From: Falciphora oryzae
Lineage: Eukaryota; Ascomycota; Sordariomycetes; Magnaporthales; Magnaporthaceae
NCBI GenBank assembly: GCA_000733355.1
Contig: JNVV01000003.1
Span: 1,933,780-1,997,779, forward strand
Reading direction: 5' to 3'
DNA length: 64,000 bases
Shown here: one piece after another, positions 37,231 to 49,434 of the stretch
Layout of the letters: every line of letters starts with the position of its first letter
Numbering within the stretch: position 1 is the stretch's first letter
Program-made: the position numbers and the translations under genes
Notes under the pieces: generated by a model
What the model was told of the DNA's origin: nothing
What the model saw: the letters and a program-made list of their open reading frames with translations, nothing else
Database searches by the model: none

Positions 37231-40200
37231 ATGCTGGCAACATCATCTCCTATATCCTACCCGCAAACCTCGTCCCCGCCCCGGAAGCGTCCGTTGGCCT
37301 CCCCGACCCGCGGCAATGGCCCCCCGCAAAAGCCGAAGGCTCGGACCCGGGCTGGCTTCATGATGGACGACGATTCCGACGACGACGAGGACGAATTGCA
37401 GGAGGTAGCCTCGGGGCCCGCCCCCAAGAGAATCCTTGTTGACCACACGATCAACACAAAGCGAAGCCAGTATGGGGTGCTTGACGTGCTAGCAGAGGAG
37501 GAACCAGCAGCCGCGGCCAGCAACCCCGACACGCGTAGACCCGAGACAGCCGAAGATCCAGATGAGGAGGAGGAACGCTACCGGGCGCTGTTCGATCGCC
37601 CTGCCCCAACAACGCAAGAAGCCAACTACACGACCCGGGACGACACCCCCACGCGGCCCATGACGATACAAACATGCTCGGGCAAGTCACTCTCTATCAG
37701 GGAGAGAAAACCAACCCAGCTTACATCCTACGAGAACATTGTTGCCGCAAGATCGAGACACAAGGAGGGGCGCGCAAAACGAAGTTACTACGGCATAGAA
37801 ATACATGCGCTCATGGACGCTGCCGAGCAGGAAGAGAGGGAAAAGATCCTGGCAGAGGTTGCTGCTGCCGAAGCCGCAGAAAAGCGTCACTCTGTCCCGG
37901 CCCCTGAGCGCCCCGTTGAGTCCATCGAGACTGGGTCCGCCGAAACTGGGAAGCGCCCGAAGAAGACGTTATTATGGACAGAAAAGTACCGTGCCCGCAA
38001 GTTCATGGATCTCGTGGGTGACGATCTCACCAACCGCCAGGTCCTCCGCTGGCTCAAGCGCTGGGACCCCGTGGTATTTCCCCGGGCCGCCAAATCCAAG
38101 GCAGCCTCCCGCCGCGTCGGGGCGAAATCCCAGCAGCAGCAACAGCAGAGCCAAGAAGACGAGAAGCCGCACCGAAAAATCCTCATGCTCACGGGGCCTC
38201 CAGGCCTGGGAAAGACGACCCTGGCACATGTTTGCGCGAAGCAGGCAGGGTACGAGGTTTTGGAGATCAACGCTAGCGACGACCGAAGCCGCGACGTTGT
38301 GAAAGGCAGGATCCGGACCAGTCTCGGAACGGAGAACGTCAAGACGGTCGAGCAGCACAAGCCAAAGGATGGGAAGCCGGGCCAGCCGCCACCAAAGATC
38401 GCCCGGCCAGTATGCGTTGTTGTTGACGAGGTAGATGGTGTTGTGTCTGGCTCGGGCGGGTCGGGCGAGGGTGGCTTTGTCAAGGCGCTCATTGACCTCG
38501 TTACGACGGATCAGAAGAACAGCGCAGCAGCCGGAACCTCATCTGGCGGAGCCCGACGGAAGAAGAAAGGCGACGACTTCCGGCAGATGAGGCCGTTGAT
38601 CCTCATCTGTAATGATGTCTACCACGTCTCGCTGAGGCCACTGCGGCAGTCCGGGCTTGCCGAGATTATCCACGTGGGCAAGCCGACGATCGACTCGGTG
38701 GTGACGCGGCTCAAGAACGTCTTCGAGAAAGAGGGTATCCTTTGTGATAAAGATGCGGCGCGCAAGTTGTGTGAAGCGGCCTGGGGCATGACCAGCGGCA
38801 TCGATGCACGGCGCGGCGCTGAGAGCACAGTCGAGGGCGACCTGCGCGGCGTCATGGTTGTCGGTGAGTGGGTCGCCGGGCGCCTCAGGGCTACGTCGAC
38901 CCCTGCGGACGGCTCCGCGCCTCGCCTGACGAGGCAGTGGGCTGAGCTAAACGTTGCCGGCGAACTGGCACACGGCGGCGGCGGCGCCAGAGGCCTGGGC
39001 AGGGGCGGGACCAAGGACGTGGTCACGCGCGTCTTCCAGGAAGGGGCGGGCTTTCCGAAGCAGCAGCAACGGGGCGACCAGGGGCTGGGGAATAGGGCCA
39101 CGCGCCGCGAGCAACCGCGGGCGCAGCTCGGGTTCGCGGAGCACGACAAGAAGCATGCCATGGCACGGCTCGGGGAGATGGTGGACGCCAGCGGTGAGGT
39201 CGACCGCATTATGACTGAGATCTTCGCCGAGTTCCCGGGACGCGAGTTCAACGACGACTGCTACCTGAGCAAACCTAATACAGCATACGAGTGGATGCAC
39301 TTCCATGATATGTGCTCCACTCGCCTCTTCTCGGGCCAGGAGTGGGAGCTGGCCCCTTACCTCTCCCAGCCCGTTCTGGCCTGCCACAGCCTCTTCGCCT
39401 CGCCGCGCCGGCACGTGCCCAACGCGGGCTACGACAAGAATTGGGGCGGCAACGACGACGGCGGCGACGGGGATGCGGCCCCAATCCCCTTCTCCGGGCC
39501 GAGGGCCGACTACGAGGCGCGCGAGGCCGAGAAGCACAACCGTGCGGCGCTGCAGGGCATCCAAGCGCAGCTGTCGCCGGCGCTGGCGCGCTCGTTCCGC
39601 AGCCCGGAGCACGTGGCCACGGACCTGCTGCCTTACCTGCTCCGGCTCGTCTCGCCCAACGTGAAGCCCGTCGTGGTCGGCGGCAGCGGCGGCGGCGACA
39701 AGGGCGCCAGCTCCATCGCCAGCGTCCGGCGCGAGTCCGAGAAGGTCATGGTGCGGCGCGCTGCCGAGGTCCTGGCCGAGCTCAACATCGAGCTGGTCAA
39801 GGGCAAGATTGAGGAGGCGAACCCTTCAGCCTTTAGCAGGCCGCAGTGGGTTTACAGGCTGGAACCGTAAGTCTTTTGACCTTCTTTTGTTTCCCGCAGG
39901 TTGTATGCTAATCCCCTCCGGCCATTACAGGGATATCGATGCTCTTTCAACGTTCGAAACCATGGGTGCCTACGTTCTTGCCACGCAGGCACCAACACGC
40001 TACGCGGTGCGACAGGTTTTGGATCAGGAGCTGCACAAGACACGCGCCGCACGAGAGAACGCGGCAAGGCAAGCAAGGTTCAGGGGAGGCGGGGATCATC
40101 ACGACGAGGGTGCCGAGCCACAACCCCTCAACCTGGACAAGGAAAACTCAGCAGTGGCGAAGAAGAATGGCGGCAAGGGCACTGCTGCCGGCGTCGTTGC

Positions 40201-40435
40201 CATACCCGAAGCCCCCGTGGCCGTCAAGCGCGACTTTTTTGGCAGGATAATTACGCAGGCGCCGCGGCCTCTGCAGGACGTGGACGGCAACGCGAGAGGG
40301 TCAGCAAGGAGTTCCAATGGCGGCGGCGGTGAGGTGAAGAAGAAGGAGAAGATGGTCTGGGTCACGTTCAACGAAGGACTGAACAACGCGGTGCGCAAGC
40401 CCATCTCGCTGGACGAGTTTCTCCGTGGGTTGTAG
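37231..40435 (+). CDS. ctf18: Chromosome transmission fidelity protein 18 (alternative clamp loader large subunit)
   Basis: AAA+ large subunit of the Ctf18-RFC complex, which loads PCNA with Rfc2-5, Ctf8 and Dcc1 and serves replication and sister-chromatid cohesion. Two exons, 37231-39866 and 39931-40435, with a 64-nt intron (GTAAGT donor, TTACAG acceptor), encode 1,046 residues. The start is the first ATG of the frame (MLATSS). A disordered acidic N-terminus (about 1-240) precedes the RFC box region (WTEKYRARKF). Walker A GPPGLGKT is at 322-329 with Lys328, and Walker B VVVDEVDG has Asp399 and Glu400. Sensor-type LILICND follows near 460. A Gly/Arg-rich insert lies around 580-610. The extreme C-terminus, ending VWVTFNEG...RKPISLDEFLRGL, matches the tail that binds Ctf8-Dcc1. 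Rad24/Rad17 and Elg1 are less likely because they lack this tail. Confidence 0.93.
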
Positions 40436-41008
40436 GACTAGCTTGATAGCCTATCTAGTTCTGATCAGTACCTATGGGATTTGCATATTTCTTCTCCCCT
40501 TCCTGGTTTCTTGTTTCTTGTTCCTTTTCTTTCTCCCTCGTTCCCATTTCCTCTCCCCTTTTCTTTTTTTTTGCGCTTTTTCCTATTTCTCCCCTTCCNN
40601 NNNNNNNNNNNNNNNNNNNNNNNNNNNNNNNNNNNNNNNNNNNNNNNNNNNNNNNNNNNNNNNNNNNNNNNNNNNNNNNNNNNNNNNNNNNNNNNNNNNN
40701 NNNNNNNNNNNNNNNGTATTCTTCCCTTTTCCTCGCGGTCCTAAAACCAGAACTAGGAGATTGGACGAGCAAAGGAAAGTGGAACACCGAAAGGAAATAC
40801 TGGAAAGTAACAATGTAAAACGAAGATGAAAAGTGTACTATCAGTGTAAAATGGAAGGTTGAATCGGTAATATCCCTTGAAAATGGAGCGTGGAATGGGG
40901 AAGATGGAGGGTTGAATGTTGTGAGTTAAGATGTGAAAATAAAAGGGGCGCGCCAAAGCGCAGCATACAAACCAAATCCTCTCAACCCAGCAAGCACGAG
41001 TCGACGAG
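40436..41008. other. Convergent 3' region with pyrimidine tract
   Basis: The Ctf18 (plus) and SNF2 (minus) genes end facing each other here, 573 bases apart. From about 40488 to the gap at 40599 the plus strand is almost all C and T. The region should hold both terminators. Confidence 0.6.
40599..40715. other. Assembly gap (117 N)
   Basis: A run of 117 unknown bases inside the convergent intergenic region. It directly follows a long pyrimidine tract, a likely cause of failed sequencing. No coding exon is interrupted. The true length is not known from the sequence. Confidence 0.99.
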
Positions 41009-44000
41009 CTAGTAATCGTCATAGTCTCCTTCTCCGTCGTACCGATCTTCGTCGTCGTCGTCCTCGTAGTACGCGACCTGGTCGTCAGGATCCTGGTCCA
41101 TATCGACGTCCTCGTCCTCGTCCTCGTCCTCCTCCATCGGCACAGACCGCTGCAGCTGTTGGGCCTGCGTGTCCGCGTCGATATCCGCCTCAACTGGAGC
41201 TGCCTTGTCCGGAGGAGGTGGGTTCGGGTCCGCATCTTGGACCTCTTCCTCGTCCGCATCCTCTTCTCCGTCCTCCGGCTCATTCTCGCCATGATCGTCC
41301 ACGGAAAGCGTATCGTCGTCGTCGTCGTCGTCGTCATCGGGCGAGCCGCTCTCGAGCTGCGCTAGGAGCAGCTGCCTCATAGTCTCGTCGTCAACACCAG
41401 TGGCGTGTTCAGCGACGGTGGCATGGTCGTCCGCGGCCGCGTCAACGAGTACCTCGTCGCCGGCGTCGCTGCCGCCGCCCAAAGCTGCGGCTTTGCTGGA
41501 GCCCTCGCCGTTATCGCGCTTTTTGGGCCTAGGGGCAGTCGGGGCCGTCTTGCCCGGCTTCTTCTTCCGCTTGCCATTGGTGTCAGGCTCAGCTTCCGAA
41601 TCGTCCGAATCGGCAAGCGCCTCGCCCCTGTCGATGTCATCTTCGCCGACATCCGGCTTCCTCAGCTTCCCCTTTCCTTTACCACCAGCGTGGCCGCTAT
41701 CATCGTCGTCACCATCTACCGTGCCGCCGAACAGACGCAGGATCTCTTGGTCGCTGAGCGATTGCCCGTCCCGCATCGTCTTGCCGATCATGGCATCTTT
41801 CTCGTTCTGCATGTCGAGAAGCCGCTGGTCGATGGTGTTCCTCGTCACAATCTTGACGAAGTGCGTCTCCTTGGTCTGGCCGATGCGGTGGACACGGCCG
41901 AAGGCCTGCTGCTCGACGGCGCTGTTCCACCACAGGTCGACGAGGATGACGCGGTTGGCGGCCGTGAGGTTCAGCGCTTGGCCTCCGCATTTCGTGGAGG
42001 CGAGCTTGTATGGATTAGCATCGGTTGGGATAGAGCGCCCATCAGGATACTTGCGGAAAAGAACTTACCAGAACCCGGATGTTAGTGTCGGGCTCGCTGA
42101 ACCTAGAGATAGCATCCCGCCGGTGATAGATTGACATGAGTCCGAAGTAGTATAGGAAATCGATCTTTTCGGCACTCAGCATGTGGCCGAGAACCTGCGC
42201 CAGAGCGACCCAGTGCGTGAAGACTGTTGATAATTGGCATACTCGTTAGCCGTGTGGCACACGAAAGTTGTATGAAAGGGCCCTTTCTGGACAGAAAAAG
42301 AAAAGAAAGGGTGCGGCAGCAAGGGGTTTATACCTATGATCTTGTCATTTGGGTGATCCCTCAGCCACTCGATTATCTTGCGCTTGACAGCTGTGGTCTT
42401 GGCGCTGGCCGGTAGATCGTCGTTGCCCATTTGCGTAATCCTCAGAAACGTAGCACCCTTGTTGGTGTTCCTCAGCTGGATGCCGTTGGAGTCGACACCA
42501 GGCCCTTCTGGGGGCCCCTTTTGCTTGCGCGCCTTCTTTGCTGGAGGCTTGCCACCGCGCCGCGGACGATTTGCCTCATCGTCCCCCAAGCCCTCGCCAG
42601 TCATGTCCTGGTCTAAGAACTCGTGCGAGGTGATAACAGCGGAGCAGGCAGGGCACTTTGCCACCTTTCCTCGGCGCGAAGCCTCCTCCATCAGGTTCTG
42701 TATGCACTCGAGACAGAAGGCGTGGCCGCACTCGGTGATCCTGGTCTCCTCATCGTGAAGTTCGTAGCAGATGCGACATATGACGTCGCCTACCTGCTTC
42801 TCACTCTCGATGCGGGATAGCTGTTTGTCCATGTTGAAGAGGCCACCAAACCCGCTGGCGCCAAACTGGTCTTCCTGGTCTTGCTCTCTGCGCTTGCGGT
42901 CCTCCTCCGTATCCATCCAGCGTCGGATCTGCATGTGCAGAGGGGTCAGCCCACCGAGCTGGGCCAGCTCCTTGCGGACGTGCTTGATATCCTCGAGGGT
43001 AAAGTCGACGCGCATCGTCGTCTCGATCTGGAACGGGTGGGCTACAAGCTGACGAAGCCGGGTCAGGTAGGCGAAGTAGGTTCGCATCTTCTTTTGTCGA
43101 CCTTGGCCTTGCTCGTCATCGTTGCTGGTCATGTGGCTGCTGATGTTGTCCCGGAATCGTTGCTCGACTCTCTTGTAGATGATGCGCTCCTCCACAGAAA
43201 GGTCCACCATGATGACGACGGGCTTGTTTGTCTTTGGGATTCGGAGAAGATCTTGCCCCACGAACTTGTCGTCCACGCGTCGACGGATCATCAGCGTGGG
43301 GACGACAGCAGCAAGTCGGGCTTTGAGATTGTCCTTTTGTCGTCCTCGCGGGTCAGGTTTGGAACTCCTACTGATTCAAGAAGAATACCGGGATACTGGG
43401 GATAAAATCCAAGTCAACGTACCTTGATGGAGGCACCCTCTTCTTTATTGGCACCCCCGCCGTACTTCTTTGAGAACTTGTCCATGTCCTTGAGAGCCCA
43501 GTCGGCTCCAAGGAACTTGAAGTAAGGGAGCAGCTCTAAACACGATGGTCAGTGGCCTACTTTCCAAGTCTCTGGGACCTCGAACATACCTTCGATAGAG
43601 TTGTGTATGGGCGTGCCGCTGAGAGCCCATCGATACTTGCCAGGGAGGTGGATGCACGCTTTTGAGGTTCGGGAGTTGATGTTCTTGATCGCGTGGGCTT
43701 CGTCCAGCACGATCCTGTGGAAGTCAACCTGGTATAGGTGACCCAGCTGCTTGTCCAGCTCCTTGCGCCACTCATCTCCCTCCAGGCCCATACCAGAAAT
43801 GCGTCGCAGCGCTTCCTCGGATGGGTATGCCTTGGCCACCTCCTGGTAGCTGACGAGAACAATGTCCGCATCTTTCCAGTAGTCGATATGGTTGTTGAGC
43901 CCCTTCGCCCTGTAATGGAAGACTTTGACCTTTTTACCGACGAGCTTTTGGGACTCCCCTTGCAGCTCTGGCATTGCGTCGACGTGCTTTCTGATCTCTT

Positions 44001-46038
44001 CTTGCCACTGTGGGATTGCCGCGGCAGGCACGACGATCAACGTGGGCTTGCCCGGGTTGTGCACCATGGTCGCCAACATCTCGACCGTCTTGCCCAAGCC
44101 CATCTGGTCGGCCAAAATGCCGCCGTGTGGGCCCGTGGGGGAGAACTCCCTGCCGAGCATCCAGTGTACTCCCACCAGCTGGTGGTGGTAGAGGGCAGTC
44201 TTCACCCACTTGAGCTTCCAGAGGCCCGCCTCTGCTCTGCACTTGTTGCCGTACCCGAAAGACTCGGAGGCCCTCTTCAGGATCTTGACTTCGTCCATTA
44301 CATTTTTCGGCTGGGCGTTTCTCTCGGCCTCCTTCCTGAAGACTCTGAAGAACTCCGGCTTTTGCTTCGTGGCAATTGCACCGGGCATGGGGATGTCACC
44401 AAGCGCTGCCCGAGCCGTGACAGGGTCCTGGTCTCTCAGAATGTCGAGAAGCTGTTTGCCCTTTGCATCCGTGGGCTCGGCTGCGCGCTTACCTCTCTTG
44501 ACCCCATTGCCTTGGTTGACTGCGTGGAAGAGATCCGGAACGATCTCCGCCTCATGCTTCCCCCGTTTCTCGGACTTGGCGTACTCGCGGGCCCACCACT
44601 CCTTCGCCCACTTTGGTCCCTTCTTCCTGGCCGAGCCGCCCGACTTCTTTGTTGCTGCGTTGCCCCCCCTCCGGCCACCTCGAGACTTTCTTGGGTTTTG
44701 CGCAGGCCCGGCTGGCGGATCCACGTAGTCCGGATCGTCTGGGTCGCTCTCGTCGTCCGAATCACTCTCCTCATCTTCGTCATCCGCTGGGTCGTCTTCT
44801 CCTCCATAGTTCGCCGGCCGATTGACCTGGGACTCAGCCTCCTTCATGTTCTTGAGAAGCTTTGTGAGAGTCTCATGCTCGTCCACCTCTAGCCCACCCG
44901 TTTCCTTCTCCTTGTCTTGTAGCTCCCGGACCTTCTTGTGCATTCGGATGTATCTCTGGAACGAGGTCTTGTGGTTGCTTCCACCCCAGTTTGCGGCAAG
45001 CGCCTGCTCAACGCCATCGACTGGGTCCAGTAAGCCAGGTTCCTTTGCTTTCCCCTTATCCTTGGCCGAGCCAGTGCATTCTTCCGTTTTAATTGGCGCT
45101 TCCTGGCTGTCGCCACCCTCCTGCTTTATGACAGTAGTGGTGGGAGAAGTGGGAGGAAGGGGTGGGCCTCGGGGCAATGTCTTGACCCATTGCACTTCAT
45201 CATCGTCGATCTCGATGACCCGTGGGTTGGTGTTGTGCTGCTGAGGCTTGCTGTGATCCTCCTGACCCTCCTTCTTCCGGCGAGGCGGCCGAGGCTCGTT
45301 GGCCCGCTTCAAAGCCTCAGCTGATAGCTCATTCTTCTCGATGATCTGGATGTCGTCGTTGTCTTCGTCTTCTTCATCTTCATCGTCCTCGCGTTCGTGC
45401 TTTACGCCTCGATCTCCTTGGTCCGAAGATCCATTCTCCTTCTTCTTCTTCTCCTTCTTGGAAACATAGTTCTCCATCTTCTTTCGGGTGTCCTGAGGTA
45501 TATCCTCCTCCATGATCTCCATGACCTCGTCTGGGTCTGCCTCTTCTGCTCGAGCATTCTCTGGGCGTAGAGGCGTAACTTTATCGCTGTCGTCCACGAA
45601 CATGGGTTCATCGTCTTCTTCGTCGTCGTGACTGTCCACGAACATGGGCTCGTCGTCCTCGTCCTCTCCCTCGTTGTCGTCGACGTAGTCGTCTACGAAC
45701 AAGGACTCATCCTCCTGGTTTGCGATGGGGTCCACGACGGGCATCGGCGCACTTAGGCCATCGGACACGGGCTGAGGGGAGTGTGGCCCTGCCACTGTAG
45801 GGATAGATGCCAACTCCATGGCGCCACTCGAGCCCTGCTTGGGGCTGGCGAGAGGTGAGCTCCGGGGGGGACTGTTCAGACCGATGTCGGGTTGAGGCTT
45901 GGTAGGTTCGTTGCTGACCTTGTCACTGCTAGGACCGCTAGGAGGCCCTGAGTATGGGGAGGGTGATGATGGAAGCGCCGGCTCTGGATTAGTGTTGCCA
46001 GGCTTCTGTGTACTGTCACCCTCTGAAGTGCCTTCCAT
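41009..46038 (-). CDS. SNF2-family ATPase with inserted RING finger (Rad16/Rad5/Uls1-like)
   Basis: Probable nuclear DNA translocase and ubiquitin ligase acting in repair, replication tolerance or chromatin remodelling. Five exons: 46038-43590, 43535-43423, 43333-42334, 42223-42069 and 42004-41009, giving 1,570 residues. Residues 1-600 are largely disordered with Asp/Glu tracts and Lys-rich patches. The ATPase half has DQMGLGKT with Lys650 and the DEAH box at 779-782 (VLDEAHAIKN), then SGTPIHN. A C3HC4 RING lies at about 1040-1084 (CRICYEL...ECGHAFCLECI...CPAC), between the two helicase halves, as in Rad16, Rad5 and Uls1. The C-terminal half has VFTHWVALAQ and RVHRIGQTK near 1275. The tail after 1320 is again acidic. 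Introns are 54, 89, 110 and 64 nt; the second uses an AAAAG acceptor, which is unusual, though frame and a CTGAC branch site support it. No HIRAN domain is seen, arguing against Rad5 itself. Confidence 0.88.
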
Positions 46039-49000
46039 GGTCGCATATGTATTGCTACGAGGATCTGGTCTCGATCTGTCAATACAAAACAGGCTATGGC
46101 TGAGACAAGAGTGGGTTGAGTCAATTGGCCCACGATATAAAAGTAAATGGGATCTTACCGGTTTCTAAGATGGGGTCGAGCAGAGAGTCGGAAGGGAAGA
46201 GATGAAATTGGGTAATAGATCTTGGAGCCGGCGGTGATAGTGAACCGGCAGAAGAGGAACGTTGGGGTTCGAAGCAGCACCTTGAAGAGGCGCAAGGTAA
46301 TTTCAAGACCCTACTTCTCGTGATAACAACGAGATCGCGGCTTCAAAGCTGAGAGCGGGAGTTAGTTGATATCGACATTGCGGGGAAAGCGTAAGAGATA
46401 GCCTTACAATAGACCATAGTGGGTTTCAGACCGCAGTCAGAGCAGCCTCAGTCTCCACCCTGTGTCTTTCAACTCCCAGAAGTCATGCGATTTGAAGGGC
46501 TTAGATGTCTGGAAATCAACAAGAGGAAGTATGTGGAAGACTCGGGGCGTGAGGTGTGTAAAGAGTGAGAAGGTGGCGTTTGTGGGAAAGGGCAGATGTC
46601 CGTGGTGGAGGTTGGGAGGTTACGGCTCAAAGTTGATTGGAGCAGTGCTGTGAGAGAGACCTAGAGTCGAATATAGCGAGTGCCGCGAGTGGGCGACTAG
46701 ACCTGTGGTGCAAGACAGAGCACAGACTCTCGAAATGAAGGTTTAGGAATTTGAAAGGCAGCGGAATATAGTGGGAGTGTCGCGAGTGGGCGCGTGTTGA
46801 GAGTGAGAGAGCACAAAACCGTAAAAAAGAAGCAAGCCCAGGTAGTCGGAGAAGCGGGCTTCCTGGCTACCTAGCCCTGAGGCTTGAGCCTGGGGCGGGG
46901 ATGTGATGTGCATGTGCCGGTGTGGGTGCGTCTGTGAGGGAGAAACAATTCTGATGTGAAAAAGGGTGGGTGCAAGAGAGAGATATGTGCGTGTGTGTTG
47001 GAGAAAGGGTAGAAGAGGGAGGAGTGGGGGAAAGACAGAGAGATACCAAACGCGAGGGGGCGAAAGGGAAGGAGATAGTTTGGCTTGCAGAGTCCACTAA
47101 GTTGTAGCTAGACACCGTAGTCAATTGCCCGTTAGAGACCTAGGTCCTACGTGCGAGGTGTCATAGAGCTTGATGATGTGATAACGGGAAGATGTAACTA
47201 CGGTTGCTCCTAGGGTGGCGCTGTATTGCTGAATTAGGGTTTATAGAGCAGGACTTGCCAGAACATGAGGTGATTGCTGCCAGAGCTCATGGCAGCCTGG
47301 TTTTGTAAGCCGCAGGTAGTACCTTCCAAAGAGGGTTGGGTCTACAGAAGCCAAACTCTCTACTTAATGAGCTACGAGTGTGGAAAAAAGAATGAAGAGG
47401 AAAAGAGGGAAAATAAAATAAAATAGGAACTACTAAAGTAATAGCCCATGACTCAAAAGAGACAATATGCTTAGAAGTTAGCTTTTAAATTCACAAGCTC
47501 CCAAGGGGCTACAGCCTTTTACTTTGCACCCTTTTAATCACCTTGTTATATGTGGGACTCACTATGGCGGCCGGTAATTATTCTCTACAACATAACAGAA
47601 AAAGCGACTATTGTTCTCAAGACCTGTTCCACAATGGATGCCATGTTGTAATTACTTAACTGTACCGATATAGGCAGATTGGCATGGGCCAAAGAATCGA
47701 CAGCAGCGACGCCTGAATACACCAGAAAGGAACTAGGCCACGGACGGCACCCGTAACAGCCGAGCACTCGGATCCTGGTAGGTTGGTAGCGAAACCACAA
47801 AGCTGGCTCTAGACAGACCAATCATTCGATGGAAGTGTCTTTTTCCAAAGCACTGGCTGCATTGCATGGACACACGCGGTCGTTTTTCAAGTTTCTGGGT
47901 TTCCCCGCAAAGTCTGTCGAGGCAGGCCTTGTTGCATTGGTAGATGGGCGCCGGGACACGTCGTGCTTGAGGCTGAGTCCCTTCTTCCGACTTCGGCAGC
48001 ACAGCGCTGTGGCACGCACGGAGCTGCAGCTGTGGGGCGAGGCGTGCCAACCAGTGCCCAAGGGAACACGAAATGCGCCGTCACAGGCAACGCCACCCGC
48101 TTTCTTATCCATCCAGTCTGGTTCGTGTGCCATTGCTGGCCATTGATACCTGCAGCTTCGTGTTGTATTTGGACGGGAGAAAATCAGGGCTTGCGCCGTT
48201 TCTTGCGGTCCTTTGTGTTGCCTTTTCCTGCCATCTGATATCGCGGTAAGCACCCGACGACGCCACTGGTTGGAGCCCAGGTGACTGCCACTTTTAGTGT
48301 GTTGCCGTTCCACCCGCACGACCAACTCAAAATTCTCTCCATCGTGAATCCCAGAGATTACTACTGGGCGAGGACAGTCTTGCCGTCGTCGTCAAAAGCC
48401 ACGCGGCCGACCTTGGCTCCCAGAGAGCTTGTCTGGCGTTCCTGGCTTATCTTGACGCGGTTGGCAGCCGCCCCACCAGCAACAGCCACTCAACTCACCT
48501 GCAGCCCACTGTGCTCACTGTGCTGTGTGCTGTGCGCTGTGCTGAGCTCAAAAGCGGCTGTGCGCTAGGTTCACCGTTCACGCCAAAGCCCCTAGTCCTT
48601 GGCGTTGATCCCTGGTGTCCGTTTCACGAAGGCCCCTGTCAGTTGCAGACGTTCCCGGGCACCGCCCAGCCATCCCATCTTTTTTCTCGACACTGGGCGC
48701 ACTCCATCATCGTCATCGCGAAAGAACGGCTGCTTGCCCAATACCCGAAACCTTCGTCTGCCGTTCTCTCGAGTCTCCTCCCAGCTGCAGCAGACCGGTT
48801 GCAGAAGAGCCATTCGAGGGCGCCCACGCATGCTTCCTGGTGCTTCTCTCGATCCACAATCGACAGCAGGCGCAGCAGTCGAAGCGGGTCGTTCGATTCG
48901 CTGACTGCGCGATCCCGATCCCGCTGGCGGCTCTGTTGCGTCCTGGCCGCGAGGAGCACCTGGCTGGGCGTCGAGACGCAGGAAGCCGTCCCGTACTATA

Positions 49001-49434
49001 CATACCCATCTATATTTTGTGCTGCCCGCTCATGCACTCACATCTGCAGAGGTCGTCAGTATATTGCTCAATTCGGTCTTTTGTTCCTGTCGAGCCCCAG
49101 CCACAAGGTTGATTTGGATCCACTGCGAAATCGCTTCGCGGCTCAATCGATCAAATTCGTTCGCTTGCGGCTTCCCATGCCAGACCGCTCTGTGCCCCCC
49201 TGGAAGCACATACAGAAAAAGCTCCATCCAGCTGCGGGTGTCTGGGGGCAGGGCTCGGCCGATTTCAGTGGCGCCGACTAAACGCCTGTCCTGTGGTTAC
49301 TGCCGTTGCCCAAGGCCGGGTTTGTGCCACCAACCACCTCGTTCAAAGGCGGCGAATCCCTCTTCATTTGGGCGGACAACCCGCTCTCTGATCCTTTGGA
49401 TGTCATCGCCGTCGTTTACTGGCGCTGCATCGCC
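46039..49434. other. Upstream region between the SNF2 and ankyrin genes
   Basis: A 3.4 kb divergent intergenic region with no independent gene I can support. A possible first exon of the ankyrin gene lies at about 49177-49240. A pair of related GA-rich segments is annotated at 46669-46792. The long open frame across 48511-49281 has only one late ATG and no recognisable content before it. Confidence 0.45.
46669..46792. repeat. Pair of imperfect 27-29 base repeats
   Basis: Segments 46669-46695 and 46764-46792 both start GAATATAG and end CGCGAGTGGGCG, differing by a small insertion and a few substitutions. They lie 95 bases apart in the promoter side of the SNF2 gene. Confidence 0.6.

Noticed and set aside
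41030..41350. GTC/CTC triplet repeats as a microsatellite
   Set aside because: They encode the acidic Asp/Glu tail of the SNF2 protein in frame, so they are explained by coding.
47358..47374. tRNA A-box-like sequence on the minus strand
   Set aside because: TAGCTCATTAAGTAGAG resembles a D-arm, but the loop lacks GG, there is no 7-bp acceptor stem, no 5-bp anticodon stem and no TTCGA-type T-arm downstream.
48511..49281. 256-codon plus-strand open frame upstream of the ankyrin gene
   Set aside because: Its only ATG is at 49177; the part before that has no coding character. The part after it is discussed as a possible first exon.
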